DNA of 64,000 nt, taken from the NCBI RefSeq assembly GCF_023715225.1, contig NZ_JAMBNS010000001.1:62001-126000 (forward strand), given 5' to 3'. Positions 45,745 through 55,470 of the stretch are shown here, in pieces. The stretch is from Robertmurraya korlensis (GTDB taxonomy: Bacteria; Bacillota; Bacilli; Bacillales; Cytobacillaceae). The notes under the pieces are model-generated. The model made no database searches. It was not told where the DNA came from and saw only the letters and a list, made by a program, of their open reading frames with translations. Both the position numbers and the translations under genes were made by a program. Within the stretch, counting starts at the first letter, position 1, and each line of letters opens with the position of its first letter.

Positions 45745-47613
45745 ATGAGATTTCTTACTGATAAATCAATTGAAACACTTAAAAGTCAGTTCTTTGATCT
45801 AATCGACACGGAGTCGGGAGCTTTTCACTATCAAAATGTATTAAAGACTATGCTAGAAACGATTCAAAAAATGCTTGATCTTGATGAAGTTACTCTGTTT
45901 ATTTGCCAAGCTTGGAAGAATCAATTTTCCATTGAAGTTTCTACAAACGAAAACATAATAGGAGTTACACCATCCAACGATTCAAGTGACTGGTTAAGTT
46001 CATTGAAAACGATAGATTTTTCCCCAACCAACATGAACTTTAAGGATTACCAAGTACTTATCCCACTTGTCAAATCGGGCAGAAATTTAGGTGTTTTATG
46101 CTTAAAAGGGAATCAATCATCTATTACCCCTTTTAATCAAGAGTGGTTTGAACAATTTGCGATTGTGTGTTCGTCATTTGTACAGAAAGCTCAAGAATTA
46201 TACAAAATTGTCATGGAAGAAAAACGTTATAAACAGTTATTTCGTGTGAATGAAAAATTTCATTCTACAATGGATATGGATGCTGTGTTAGGTGAGATTA
46301 TTTATACGCTTCAGGAGGTATATCCGAGTTTTACGTATTATTTAATGCTGTCTCATGACAACGATAATCATAGTGAACTCCCAATTAAGGATTTAGAATA
46401 TGATAGTGAAAATATAGCAGCTATGGAAGCCTACGTTACTGGTACGATTCAAATGGAGGATTCGTTGAATGAACGACGTTCAGTACTTTATGCACCTTTA
46501 AAAGGAAAACAAGGTGTATACGGAGTACTCCAAGTTATTGCCCCAGATACATTGACGTTTCCAAGTAATGAAGTGGAGTTTATTAAACTATTAGCAAATA
46601 CGGCTGGTTCTGCGCTTGAAAATGCACAGCTTTACCAGCAATCAAAACGATTAATTGCTGATCTTCAACTGATCAATGAGACTTCGCATCGATTAAATTC
46701 GAATTTGCGTTTGACCGAAACAATGTCGTACATGACGGAACAAATTGTTCAGTCGTTTGATGCGGAAGAGGTATGCTTTGTATTGCTATCACCGGATTTG
46801 AGACCAATTAGTGTACTAGCGGGTTCGACACCATTTTTTGATACGGAAGCCTCCATGGCATACGTTCAATACGTAGTCGACAGATTAAAGAAAGAACATG
46901 ATTCGATTTTTATTGGAGATGTAGAAATAAACCACAATCATGATGTGAAACAATACCGTTCCATTATGGCGGTTCCAATGGTACAATCCGCAGTAATTAA
47001 AGGGATCGCTCTCGTTATGCATACCGAACCTTATCATTTTTCCTTCGAGACATTTAAGTTAATGCAGTCATTAATTCATCATTCTACCTTGGCTTTTACG
47101 AATTCCATGCTTAGAGAAGAATTAGAGAAAATGGTTGTTACAGATCATTTAACGAAGCTGTACTCAAGGAACTATTTAGATACAAGGGTTCATGAGTCAC
47201 TAGATGAAGATCAGCAAGGAACCTTCCTTTTAATTGATATTGATAATTTTAAAGGTGTTAACGATAAATATGGTCACCAAGTTGGGGATGAGATCCTTAT
47301 CCAAGTGGCGGATATTATAAAAAGTAATATAAGAGAAAGTGATATTGGTGCTCGTTGGGGTGGAGAGGAACTTGCTGTTTATTTACCACGTATCCCGCTT
47401 GAGGTGGGAATAAGTATTGCCAATCGATTAGTAGATAAGGTAAGGGAATTATCTAAACCATCAATAACCATTTCCTGTGGGGTTTCGTATTGGAATGTGG
47501 ACAATCCAGATAACTTTACAAACTTGTTCAAGCGAGCGGACACAGCCCTTTATGTGGCAAAGGATACAGGTAAGGATCGAGTAGTGGTTCAAGAAAATAT
47601 AACCTCTCAGTAA
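45745..47613 (+). CDS. dgcP: Diguanylate cyclase DgcP (YtrP)
   Basis: GAF-GGDEF protein making cyclic-di-GMP. At least two GAF-type regions (about 30-200 and 210-440, including LYAPLKGKQGVYGVL and MAVPMVQSAVIKGIALVMH) precede a GGDEF domain with DIDNFKGVNDKYGHQVGDE and the active-site loop GGEEL at 539-543. This is the F-to-L variant that is still catalytic in many cyclases. ATG 45745, six bases after AGGTGAT, is preferred over 45697, giving 622 residues. B. subtilis YtrP (DgcP) has the same layout. No I-site RxxD was checked. Confidence 0.9.
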   Translation: MRFLTDKSIETLKSQFFDLIDTESGAFHYQNVLKTMLETIQKMLDLDEVTLFICQAWKNQFSIEVSTNENIIGVTPSNDSSDWLSSLKTIDFSPTNMNFKDYQVLIPLVKSGRNLGVLCLKGNQSSITPFNQEWFEQFAIVCSSFVQKAQELYKIVMEEKRYKQLFRVNEKFHSTMDMDAVLGEIIYTLQEVYPSFTYYLMLSHDNDNHSELPIKDLEYDSENIAAMEAYVTGTIQMEDSLNERRSVLYAPLKGKQGVYGVLQVIAPDTLTFPSNEVEFIKLLANTAGSALENAQLYQQSKRLIADLQLINETSHRLNSNLRLTETMSYMTEQIVQSFDAEEVCFVLLSPDLRPISVLAGSTPFFDTEASMAYVQYVVDRLKKEHDSIFIGDVEINHNHDVKQYRSIMAVPMVQSAVIKGIALVMHTEPYHFSFETFKLMQSLIHHSTLAFTNSMLREELEKMVVTDHLTKLYSRNYLDTRVHESLDEDQQGTFLLIDIDNFKGVNDKYGHQVGDEILIQVADIIKSNIRESDIGARWGGEELAVYLPRIPLEVGISIANRLVDKVRELSKPSITISCGVSYWNVDNPDNFTNLFKRADTALYVAKDTGKDRVVVQENITSQ

Positions 47614-47645
47614 AAAGGAGCTCAACTTTCGAGCTCCTTTTTAAT
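47612..47645 (+). terminator. Terminator of dgcP
   Basis: AAAAAGGAGCTC/GAGCTCCTTTTT perfect stem. Confidence 0.93.
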
Positions 47646-47698
47646 TTCCAATTGGATGGGTATCACATATGCTAGTAATGAGAGCCTTTTGAATAGAG

Positions 47699-47712
47699 TG
47701 TAAGCGTTTACA
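47699..47712 (+). promoter_or_regulatory. Perfect cre site upstream of megL
   Basis: TGTAAGCGTTTACA satisfies TGWNANCGNTNWCA at every position and is almost palindromic. It ends 16 bases before the megL start codon, abutting the SD, so CcpA binding should block transcription. Confidence 0.9.
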
Positions 47713-47728
47713 ATTGGAGGAGGAGCAT

Positions 47729-48919
47729 ATGGGAGAGAAGAAAGCTTTTAAGATTGAAACTGAAGTGATTCATCATGGTTATGATGCAAGTTCTTTTGAA
47801 GGCAGCTTAGTTCCGCCTGTTTTTCAGACATCTACGTATTGCTTTGAAACAGCAGAGCAAGGGGAAAAAAGGTTTGCTGGAGAAGAATCAGGGTATATTT
47901 ACTCCCGTTTGGGGAATCCAACCGTTTCTATACTTCAAGAGAGAATGGCAGCGATTGAGAAAGGGGAAGCTGCTCTAGCATTTGGTTCAGGAATGGCTGC
48001 CGTGTCGGCTGTATTAGTTTCTCTTACGAAAGCAGGTGACCATATTCTTTGTTCTCAAGGTGTATATGGTTGTACTTTTGGTTTGCTTAAGATGCTAAAT
48101 CATAAATATCAAATCACATATACCTTTTCAGAAATGGAAACAAAGGAACAGCTGTTACAAGCCATTAAGCCTGAAACTACTTGTATTTATGTGGAAACTC
48201 CAATCAATCCAACGATGAAGCTTGTTGACCTAGAGATGATTGCTGCAGTTGGAAATGAAAAAGGGATTCCTGTTGTTGTTGATAATACGTTTTGTTCTCC
48301 TTATTTGCAGACACCTCTTGAGCTTGGTTGTGACGTAGTCGTTCATAGTGCAACGAAATATATTTGTGGGCATGGAGATGTGATTGCTGGTATCGTTGTT
48401 GGTAAGCGTGATTTTCTCCAAGAGGTGGCAATGACCACACAAAAGGATATTGGAGGGATTATTTCTCCGTTTGATGCATGGTTGCTATTAAGAGGGTTGA
48501 AAACCTTGCCAGTTAGAATGGATCGTCATTGTGAGAATGCTAGGAAGATTCACTCGTTTTTAAGTGAGCATGTGGCTGTGAATCAAGTATTCTACCCAGG
48601 GGATAGTATGCATCCAGACTATATAATAATGAAAAAGCAAATGCGTCAGGCAGGTGGATTGCTTTCTTTTACTTTGAAAGGAGGGGTAGAAGAAGCACAG
48701 AAGTTTATGAACCGGTTACAGTTAATAAAGATTGCTGTCAGTCTAGGTGATGCGGAAACCTTAATACAGCACCCAGCAACAATGACCCACTCTGTTGTTC
48801 CTAAAACAGAAAGAGAAAAGATGGGGATACAAGATAATTTAATACGGTTATCGGTCGGGTTAGAAGCATGGGAAGATGTTCAGGAAGATTTAGATCAAGC
48901 TTTGAACGCTTTAATATAA
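47729..48919 (+). CDS. megL: Methionine gamma-lyase family enzyme
   Basis: PLP enzyme of the Cys/Met metabolism gamma family. Cofactor Lys210 is in HSATKYICGHGDVI. Cys115 in VYGCTFGLL aligns with Cys116 of Pseudomonas methionine gamma-lyase, the residue that distinguishes it from cystathionine beta/gamma-lyases. It should cleave L-methionine to methanethiol, 2-oxobutyrate and ammonia, although other sulfur substrates are possible. 396 residues. ATG 47729 after GGAGGAGG; the TTG at 47714 lies before the SD. The gene is single, with a perfect cre in its 5' leader (CcpA repression) and a terminator at 48922. Confidence 0.9.
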   Translation: MGEKKAFKIETEVIHHGYDASSFEGSLVPPVFQTSTYCFETAEQGEKRFAGEESGYIYSRLGNPTVSILQERMAAIEKGEAALAFGSGMAAVSAVLVSLTKAGDHILCSQGVYGCTFGLLKMLNHKYQITYTFSEMETKEQLLQAIKPETTCIYVETPINPTMKLVDLEMIAAVGNEKGIPVVVDNTFCSPYLQTPLELGCDVVVHSATKYICGHGDVIAGIVVGKRDFLQEVAMTTQKDIGGIISPFDAWLLLRGLKTLPVRMDRHCENARKIHSFLSEHVAVNQVFYPGDSMHPDYIIMKKQMRQAGGLLSFTLKGGVEEAQKFMNRLQLIKIAVSLGDAETLIQHPATMTHSVVPKTEREKMGIQDNLIRLSVGLEAWEDVQEDLDQALNALI

Positions 48920-48921
48920 AT

Positions 48922-48946
48922 AAGAGGCAGACCATCTGCCTCTTTT
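48922..48946. terminator. Bidirectional terminator megL/msrC
   Basis: AAGAGGCAGA/TCTGCCTCTT stem with TTTTA on the plus side, between convergent genes. Confidence 0.88.
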
Positions 48947-49427
48947 ATAAGTGATTAATTAATTCATCAACAAATTGCTCAAGCATTTTTTGATCTAATG
49001 TATCAAAACGGCTCTTGCTAGGTGAATCTATATCTAGAACGCCCAGGAGTTGTCCTTCTTTTATTATTGGAATAACAATTTCTGATTGAGAAGCTGCATC
49101 ACATGCAATATGACCAGGGAATTGATGAACATCCTCAACTAAAATCGTCTTCTTTTCTTTCGCGCTTGTTCCGCAAACACCCCTGCCAAGAGGAATTCTT
49201 ACACATGCAGGCAGGCCTTGGAATGGTCCGAGCACTAATTCTTTATCCTCGTCCATTAAGTAAAAACCAACCCAGTTGACGTCAGTCAAAAATTGATTTA
49301 AAAGAGATGACGCATTGCTTAGATTGGCAATCGAGTTCATCTCCCCTTCAAGAAGCGCCTTCAGTTGTTTTATTAATAGACGATAGTTTTCCTCTCTCGT
49401 CCCTACGTAATTCTTTACTTCAAACAT
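48945..49427 (-). CDS. msrC: Free methionine-(R)-sulfoxide reductase (YtsP)
   Basis: Stand-alone GAF-domain fRMsr that reduces free Met-R-sulfoxide. Three conserved cysteines are present: Cys75 in PACVRIPLG, Cys85 in RGVCGTSA and Cys109 in HIACDAASQSE. 160 residues. The frame extends to 49535, but ATG 49427 (minus) follows TTTGGAGGGAAG. Convergent with megL; refZ begins on the other side. Together with megL this gives a small methionine-related pair, although they are not co-transcribed. Confidence 0.93.
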   Translation of the reverse strand: MFEVKNYVGTREENYRLLIKQLKALLEGEMNSIANLSNASSLLNQFLTDVNWVGFYLMDEDKELVLGPFQGLPACVRIPLGRGVCGTSAKEKKTILVEDVHQFPGHIACDAASQSEIVIPIIKEGQLLGVLDIDSPSKSRFDTLDQKMLEQFVDELINHL

Positions 49428-49575
49428 TTTCTTCCCTCCAAAACATAGGTAATTATCATATTTTAGCGAAAATAAGAAGACTTTGTCGAGTTTTTTATAC
49501 AGGAGAAGAAATGTCGAATAAAGAATGTTATACATAAGGCTATTTTCTGTGATTAAGAGATGGAGGTGGTTTCAA

Positions 49576-50199
49576 ATGAAGAAAAATTCAAAGGATTCCA
49601 TTGTCGAGGCAGCAATTTATCTTTTTAACACAAAGGGGTTTACAGGAACAACAATTCGAGATATTGCCCAAAAGGCAAACAGCAACGTCTCTAACATCTC
49701 CTACTATTTCCAGAATAAACATGGTCTACTTGAGTATTGCTTTTTAAAGTATTTTGAAGCGTATATTGCAGAGCTTGAATCCGCATTTTTATGTATTGAC
49801 CAAGGAGCAAAGGCAACACTTCAGAAAATGGCTGAAAGCATTATTAATTACCACACGGAGAACATGCAGCTGACAAGATTAATTTTAAGAGAAATGTCGA
49901 TAGATTCACAAACCGTTCGAGAAATAATGAGTACGTACTTTGCAAAGGAAAAGTATTATTTTAAAGCTGTCATTGAGGAGGGAATCATAACCGGAGAGTT
50001 CAGACAAGTGTCTGTCGCTTTTACTATTGTCCAACTCAAATCGCTTTTATCGATGCCTTTTCTAAATACCCATTATCTCTCAGAAGTTCTTCATGTATTT
50101 CCTCATGAACCGTATTTTACACAGAAATATATTGGTGAAATCAATAACTGGATTGAAGGAGTCTTAACTCCCCATCATCCAAAGGAATTAGTGTTTTAA
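49576..50199 (+). CDS. refZ: RefZ (YttP), TetR-family regulator of FtsZ assembly
   Basis: 207-residue TetR-type DNA-binding protein. The HTH is at about 22-45 (TTIRDIAQKANSNVSNISYY), the ligand-binding-like domain is all-helical. In B. subtilis RefZ binds sites near oriC and helps position FtsZ during sporulation. ATG 49576 after GGAGGTGG gives exactly the B. subtilis length; the frame's upstream ATG (49525) has no SD. Convergent with hisJ, with no clear terminator between them. Confidence 0.9.
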   Translation: MKKNSKDSIVEAAIYLFNTKGFTGTTIRDIAQKANSNVSNISYYFQNKHGLLEYCFLKYFEAYIAELESAFLCIDQGAKATLQKMAESIINYHTENMQLTRLILREMSIDSQTVREIMSTYFAKEKYYFKAVIEEGIITGEFRQVSVAFTIVQLKSLLSMPFLNTHYLSEVLHVFPHEPYFTQKYIGEINNWIEGVLTPHHPKELVF

Positions 50200-50204
50200 T
50201 CATA

Positions 50205-50996
50205 TTATTTTCGAAGGATGTGCTCATATCCTTGAAGGAGTTCCTTTGCTTGATGTGCATCAGAACCATATATCATTGGAATGTTTAATTGAATGGCTTG
50301 GTTAGCTATCGCTGTTGGCGGATAAGGTTCCCGACATAACGGCTTTGCTGTTCCAGCTCCGTTATAATCGAGCTCGTAGTTTTTTTGTTTCACTTCTATC
50401 AAAATACTTTGTATTTCCTTGTTAAAGCTAACTGGACAAGGATATTTTTTTTGGAATTTATTCACTAAAGTTATATGTCCGATACGCTTAGGTTTATAAC
50501 ATCCTAAATCGGATTTTATGGACAGTAAAAGCGTTCGATAGTAGGCTTCATATACCTTTTCTATCCCACCATAACGCTTAATCATATCACCAAATACGTC
50601 AGGGCTATAATCTAAACAATCATATTCTTCTTCAAGCTTTAAAAAATGGACTGACAAAATGCTATCAGTCAGAGATGGACCGTATTTGTTTAGAAATTGT
50701 GTTGTTTCTTTTTCAAATCCCTCGATGAAATCTACTTCTAAACCTGTATGTATGGTGATCTTCCCTTTATATTTTTCTCTTAGAACAGCTAGCTCTTCTA
50801 AATATGCAGGTAAATCCTCCATTTTCATAGCGCTGTCTTGAAGAGGGGTTGGATCAGTAAAACCAGTTGGAAGAGGAGCGTGTTCTGTAAATGAGATAGT
50901 GGTAATTCCAAGTTCTATTGCGTGCTCAATATAGGCTTGGAAAGCATCTTTTGAACCATGGGGACAAAATTTTGAATGAACATGACCATCACGCAT
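50205..50996 (-). CDS. hisJ: Histidinol-phosphatase (PHP family)
   Basis: PHP-domain phosphatase of the HisK/HisJ type. Metal-binding [11 protein letters not shown] (His5, His7) opens the protein, and [21 protein letters not shown] and YGSDAH add ligands. It removes phosphate from histidinol phosphate in histidine synthesis. 263 residues. It lies away from other his genes, as B. subtilis hisJ (ytvP) does. Confidence 0.93.
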   Translation of the reverse strand: MRDGHVHSKFCPHGSKDAFQAYIEHAIELGITTISFTEHAPLPTGFTDPTPLQDSAMKMEDLPAYLEELAVLREKYKGKITIHTGLEVDFIEGFEKETTQFLNKYGPSLTDSILSVHFLKLEEEYDCLDYSPDVFGDMIKRYGGIEKVYEAYYRTLLLSIKSDLGCYKPKRIGHITLVNKFQKKYPCPVSFNKEIQSILIEVKQKNYELDYNGAGTAKPLCREPYPPTAIANQAIQLNIPMIYGSDAHQAKELLQGYEHILRK

Positions 50997-51127
50997 GATG
51001 AGAAGCCTCCTTGTTTATGATTTTTGCAGTATTTGTCGAAAAAAGAGATGTGATGTAGCTAAAGTGATTGTAAATAAATTTTAGTACAAAAAATTTGAAA
51101 TTAATAGTCAAAAAATGTCGTTTACAT

Positions 51128-51136
51128 GGTATCATA
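51128..51136 (+). promoter_or_regulatory. Extended -10 promoter candidate for ezrA
   Basis: TGGTATCAT (TGnTATCAT), with a weak upstream -35, about 80 bases before ezrA. Confidence 0.4.
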
Positions 51137-51214
51137 AGAGCATTGAAAATACATTTATATGAACCTTTATATAGATAACATAAATGTAGCTCGGATGAGA
51201 ACAGGGGGCTTAAC

Positions 51215-52912
51215 ATGGAGTACATAATCGGGGGCTTAGTTCTTTTACTAGCTCTGTACGTGATTGGATATACGATGAAAAAAAAGCTTTATAAAGAAAT
51301 TGACCGTCTCGAGAACTGGAAAATAGATATTACGAATCGCCCAGTACTTGATGAAATGTCGAAGGTAAAACAGCTTAATATGACGGGTGAAACAGAGGAA
51401 CTATTCGAGAACTGGAGAAATGATTGGGATGACATCGTAACAAGTCAGCTTCCAGAAGTAGAAGAGTATCTATTTGATGCCGAGGAATATATTGACCGCT
51501 ACCGCTTTAATAAAGCAAAACAGGTTCAGCGTGCCATTGATTCTCATTTAAAAGAAACGGAAGATAAAATTCAACAGTTACTTGATGAAATCAATGAATT
51601 GGTTGGAAGTGAAGAGAAGAATAGAATAGAAATTGAAGAGTTAAAAGAGGTGTATCGTGAGCGCCGCAAAACTCTTCTTGCACATCGTCATAATTTTGGA
51701 CGTGCAGAAGCTAAGTTAGAAGTTCTTCTTGATGAAATAGTAGCATGTTTTACTAATTTTGAGGAAAGAACAGAAAACGGAGATTATCTGCAAGCGCGTG
51801 AGATTGTGCTTTTGATTCAGTCAAAGACAGATGAATTGAGCAAGAAGATGGATGCTATTCCAAATTTGCTCATAGAATGCCAATCAAGTATTCCTTCAGA
51901 AATCGAGAATCTGAGAGACGGATTCCGTGAGATGCACAATCAAGGCTATCCGTTAGAACATCTTCATTTTGAAGAGGAGCTAGAAAAACTTCATTCAGAA
52001 GTAAATGAGTGTTTGGAGTTAATTGAACAAACCGAGATTGATGAGCTTCAAAAGAAAATAGATGAAGTAAAGGAAAAAATTGAAGTTATTTATGATCTAT
52101 TGGAACAAGAGGTTAATGCCAAACGGTTTGTTATAGAAAACGAAGAGCCAACGAGAAACTTGTTATTTGAAGTAAAAGAAGAAAATAATGTTCTGAAGGT
52201 GGAAGTACAAGAAGTACTGCAAAGTTATCACCTTGAAGAGAGCGAAGTAGAAGGGCAAGTGCAGTTTGAAAAGAAACTTGCTCAGTTAATGAAACGATTT
52301 GAAGTATTAGAACACAAGATTATAGGTGATGAAACGGCTCTTACGATTCTAAAGGGTGAGCTAGCTGAGTTAAAGCTCGAGCTTGAAAAATTAACTCTAG
52401 AGCAAAAAAAATATGCTGAACGACTACAAACACTTAGAAAAGATGAAATTGCCGCACGTGAGACAGTAGTCGAACTTTCCAAAAAAATTGCTGATTGCAT
52501 CCGCCTTGTAAATAAAAGCAATATTCCTGGTCTCCCAGAAGAATATCGTTATTTATTAGAGGACGCAAGAGAGAGTATTTCTAATGTGAAATTAAAGTTG
52601 GAAGAAAAGCCATTAAATATACCTACCGTTCAAAAATACTTAGAAGTGGCTGTAATGACGGTAGATAAAGTATATGACCATACCTCTCAGCTTATTGAAA
52701 CGGTTCTTTTATCTGAAAAGGTTATACAGTATGGCAATAGATATCGGAGCAGTTATCCGGCTGTACAAAAAGCTTTGGTTGATGCGGAAATGGCTTTTCG
52801 AAGCTATGATTATCAAGCAGCACTAGAAGTTGCTGCGACCTCTATTGAGGAAGTAGAGCCTGGTGCTTTAAAGCGAATTGAAGCTCTATTACAAGAAACG
52901 GTAGAGATTTAA
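51215..52912 (+). CDS. ezrA: Septation ring formation regulator EzrA
   Basis: Membrane-anchored spectrin-like inhibitor of excess FtsZ ring formation. One N-terminal helix (about 3-22) then a 540-residue cytoplasmic chain of coiled-coil helices (e.g. EELEKLHSEVNECLELIEQT). 565 residues, the usual length. ATG 51215 follows CAGGGGGCTTAAC. Monocistronic, with the B. subtilis neighbours hisJ on one side and nifZ-thiI on the other. Confidence 0.95.
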   Translation: MEYIIGGLVLLLALYVIGYTMKKKLYKEIDRLENWKIDITNRPVLDEMSKVKQLNMTGETEELFENWRNDWDDIVTSQLPEVEEYLFDAEEYIDRYRFNKAKQVQRAIDSHLKETEDKIQQLLDEINELVGSEEKNRIEIEELKEVYRERRKTLLAHRHNFGRAEAKLEVLLDEIVACFTNFEERTENGDYLQAREIVLLIQSKTDELSKKMDAIPNLLIECQSSIPSEIENLRDGFREMHNQGYPLEHLHFEEELEKLHSEVNECLELIEQTEIDELQKKIDEVKEKIEVIYDLLEQEVNAKRFVIENEEPTRNLLFEVKEENNVLKVEVQEVLQSYHLEESEVEGQVQFEKKLAQLMKRFEVLEHKIIGDETALTILKGELAELKLELEKLTLEQKKYAERLQTLRKDEIAARETVVELSKKIADCIRLVNKSNIPGLPEEYRYLLEDARESISNVKLKLEEKPLNIPTVQKYLEVAVMTVDKVYDHTSQLIETVLLSEKVIQYGNRYRSSYPAVQKALVDAEMAFRSYDYQAALEVAATSIEEVEPGALKRIEALLQETVEI

Positions 52913-52914
52913 AA

Positions 52915-52950
52915 GGAAAAGACCGCTTTATTTGAAGCGGTCTTTTCCTA
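52915..52950 (+). terminator. Terminator of ezrA
   Basis: GGAAAAGACCGCTT/AAGCGGTCTTTTCC stem; the T run is inside the 3' arm, so termination may be partial. Confidence 0.8.
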
Positions 52951-53032
52951 TTCGTTTTCCTGATTGTGATTTATATGATAACATTGTTAGTTGAGTTTAC
53001 CCGTGATTGGTAAGAAAAAGGGGTTTTCAGAC

Positions 53033-54175
53033 ATGATTTATTTTGATAACAGTGCAACCACAAAACCATACCCAGAAGTTGTGGATTCATTTGTAAAAGT
53101 TTCAAATGATTTTTTTGGCAATCCTTCGTCTATTCACCGATTAGGTGTAGAAGCGGAGAGCCTGTTAGCTCAAGCAAGAAAACAAATGAGTGAGCTATTA
53201 CAGGTAAATCCGAGTGAGGTTTACTTTACATCCGGAGGTACCGAGAGCAATAACTTAGCAATTAAAGGTACGGCTCTTATGTATCGTAACAGAGGGAAAC
53301 ATATTATTACATCAGCGGTCGAGCATGCTTCTGTAAGAGAGGCTTATCAACAGCTGAAGGAATTAGGGTTTCGAATAACGGTCATTCCAGTTGATGCGGA
53401 AGGTAGAGTTTCTGTTACCGAAATAGAGGATGCTATCTGTCACGATACGATATTAGTGTCGATCATGCATGTAAATAATGAAGTGGGCACCATTCAGCCT
53501 ATTGAAGAAATCGGCAATATGATAAAAGGATATTCAAAAATATTATTTCATGTGGATTTTGTACAAGGGATTGGAAAAGTAGCACTCAATATTCAGAAAC
53601 ATCATATTGACCTGTGCTCGATATCAGCACATAAATTTCATGGGTTAAAAGGAACAGGAGTGTTAGTCGTTCGTGAGGGGGTCCAAATTTCTCCACTTTT
53701 TTCAGGAGGAAATCAAGAATGGAAGCTCCGAAGTGGGACGGAGAATGTTGCGGGTGCAGTCTCAATGGCCAAAGCATTGCGATTAACTTTACAAAGGTAT
53801 GAAACAAAGTTAAGGCAAATATCCGAAATTCAAGGCTATCTTCTTAAAGAACTAAAACTGCTAGAAGATGTTGTCATTCATACTCCAAACAGTGGACGAG
53901 CTCCTCATATCATAAATTTCTCTGTAAAGGGTTTTAGAGGAGAAGTATTTGTACACGCGTTAGAAGAAAAAGGGTTAATCGTATCGACGACAAGTGCATG
54001 TTCTTCAAAAAAGAAGGCCGTAAGCCATACAATATTGGCTATGAATGTCTCAAAGGACGTCGCAGAAAGTGCGATTCGCCTGAGCTTATCCTATGAAAAC
54101 ACTCTTGAAGAGGCAAACAAGGCTATATCAATCATAAAAACCACAGTTACTGAGCTAAGAGAGGTTATGCACTAA
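53033..54175 (+). CDS. nifZ: Cysteine desulfurase (NifZ/IscS-type)
   Basis: PLP enzyme that extracts sulfur from cysteine. Cofactor lysine is Lys201 in SAHKFHGLKG; the persulfide cysteine is Cys323 in TSACSSKKK. 380 residues. It overlaps thiI by one base (TAATG), the standard Bacillus pair in which this desulfurase feeds sulfur to ThiI for 4-thiouridine in tRNA. The frame extends to 52991, but ATG 53033 nine bases after AAGGGG is the likely start. Confidence 0.94.
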   Translation: MIYFDNSATTKPYPEVVDSFVKVSNDFFGNPSSIHRLGVEAESLLAQARKQMSELLQVNPSEVYFTSGGTESNNLAIKGTALMYRNRGKHIITSAVEHASVREAYQQLKELGFRITVIPVDAEGRVSVTEIEDAICHDTILVSIMHVNNEVGTIQPIEEIGNMIKGYSKILFHVDFVQGIGKVALNIQKHHIDLCSISAHKFHGLKGTGVLVVREGVQISPLFSGGNQEWKLRSGTENVAGAVSMAKALRLTLQRYETKLRQISEIQGYLLKELKLLEDVVIHTPNSGRAPHIINFSVKGFRGEVFVHALEEKGLIVSTTSACSSKKKAVSHTILAMNVSKDVAESAIRLSLSYENTLEEANKAISIIKTTVTELREVMH

Positions 54176-55386
54176 TGAATTACGATCGAATTTTAATAAG
54201 GTACGGTGAAATATCCACAAAGGGTAGAAATCGTACGAAGTTTGTTGAAAAGTTAAAAAGAAGTGCCAAGCGTGCACTAACAGAATTCCCTAACATCATT
54301 ATTGAGACAACTAGGGACCGTATGTATATTTTGTTAAATGGGGAAAATGGTGAGGGAATTATCGAGAAGTTAAAAATTCTTCCTGGCATTCAATCCTTTA
54401 GTCCGGTCATTAAGACTAGCTTGGAGCTCGAGGAAGTTAAGGAAGCAGCTTTACAATTATTCTTAAACAAATATCAAGTAGGAGATACTTTTAAAATTTC
54501 AACTAGACGCGCGAATAAGGAATATCCTCTTGATACGGGCCAACTAAATTATGCTCTTGGTTCTCACATTTTACAAAATGTCCCTGATCTAAAGGTTGAT
54601 GTGAAAAATCCAACCATTGATGTTCAGGTTGAGGTACGAACAGAAGCTGTTTATCTCTCAATCGAAACAATTATGGGGGCAGGTGGAATGCCTATCGGGT
54701 CTAGTGGAAAGGCCATGTTGATGCTATCTGGTGGTATTGATAGCCCGGTTGCTGGCTATATGGCCATGAAAAGAGGGGTTGAAATAGAGGCTGTGCATTT
54801 CTTTAGTCCCCCTTTTACAAGTGAGCGCTCTAAACAAAAGGTAGTTGAATTAGCAGAAAAGTTGTCATTACTAAATGGCGGTTACTTTACTCTTCATATC
54901 GTTCCTTTTACGGCTATTCAACAGCTTATTCAAAAGCAAATACCTGAGAACTATACAATGACGGCAACAAGACGGATGATGCTTCGTATAACGGATGAAA
55001 TTCGCCGCAAATTTGAAGGGTTAGCCATCGTTACGGGTGAAAGCTTAGGCCAAGTGGCTAGTCAAACCTTAGAAAGCATGCTAGCGATTAATGATGTAAC
55101 ATCTACACCGATATTAAGACCTTTAATCACTATGGATAAATCCGAAATAATCGATATTGCAAAAAGGATTGATACCCATCATATTTCGATTCAACCTTAT
55201 GAGGATTGCTGTACGGTCTTTGTCCCTGCAGCTCCGAAAACAAAACCAAAGCTTGAAAAGGTTCAATACTACGAAAGCTTTGTAGACTTTGAGCAGTTGA
55301 TTCAAGAAGCAGTCGATAAAGTTGAGACCATTCAAATAAAACCAGATACCCATATAAAGGGTCAAGTATTTGGAGAATTATTCTAA
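54175..55386 (+). CDS. thiI: tRNA 4-thiouridine synthase ThiI
   Basis: THUMP domain (about 65-165) then adenylating PP-loop SGGIDSP (185-191) and ALKRGV-like neighbourhood. 403 residues; it lacks the rhodanese domain of E. coli ThiI, as in other Bacilli, and depends on the cysteine desulfurase just upstream. CCTVF near residue 343 may be the sulfur-relay cysteine area. ATG 54175 overlaps the upstream stop codon. Confidence 0.95.
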   Translation: MNYDRILIRYGEISTKGRNRTKFVEKLKRSAKRALTEFPNIIIETTRDRMYILLNGENGEGIIEKLKILPGIQSFSPVIKTSLELEEVKEAALQLFLNKYQVGDTFKISTRRANKEYPLDTGQLNYALGSHILQNVPDLKVDVKNPTIDVQVEVRTEAVYLSIETIMGAGGMPIGSSGKAMLMLSGGIDSPVAGYMAMKRGVEIEAVHFFSPPFTSERSKQKVVELAEKLSLLNGGYFTLHIVPFTAIQQLIQKQIPENYTMTATRRMMLRITDEIRRKFEGLAIVTGESLGQVASQTLESMLAINDVTSTPILRPLITMDKSEIIDIAKRIDTHHISIQPYEDCCTVFVPAAPKTKPKLEKVQYYESFVDFEQLIQEAVDKVETIQIKPDTHIKGQVFGELF

Positions 55387-55417
55387 CGAAATTGTGAACA
55401 ATTTCCAAGTGATTATT

Positions 55418-55448
55418 TGAATGAAGGCCATGTGTTTGACACATTCTA
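55418..55448 (+). promoter_or_regulatory. Sigma-G promoter of sspA
   Basis: TGAATG-N18-CATTCTA, close to the SigG consensus (TGMATA-N17/18-CATACTA), 23 bases before sspA. It restricts expression to the forespore. Confidence 0.85.
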
Positions 55449-55470
55449 TACTCACAAGGAGGTGATTCAC

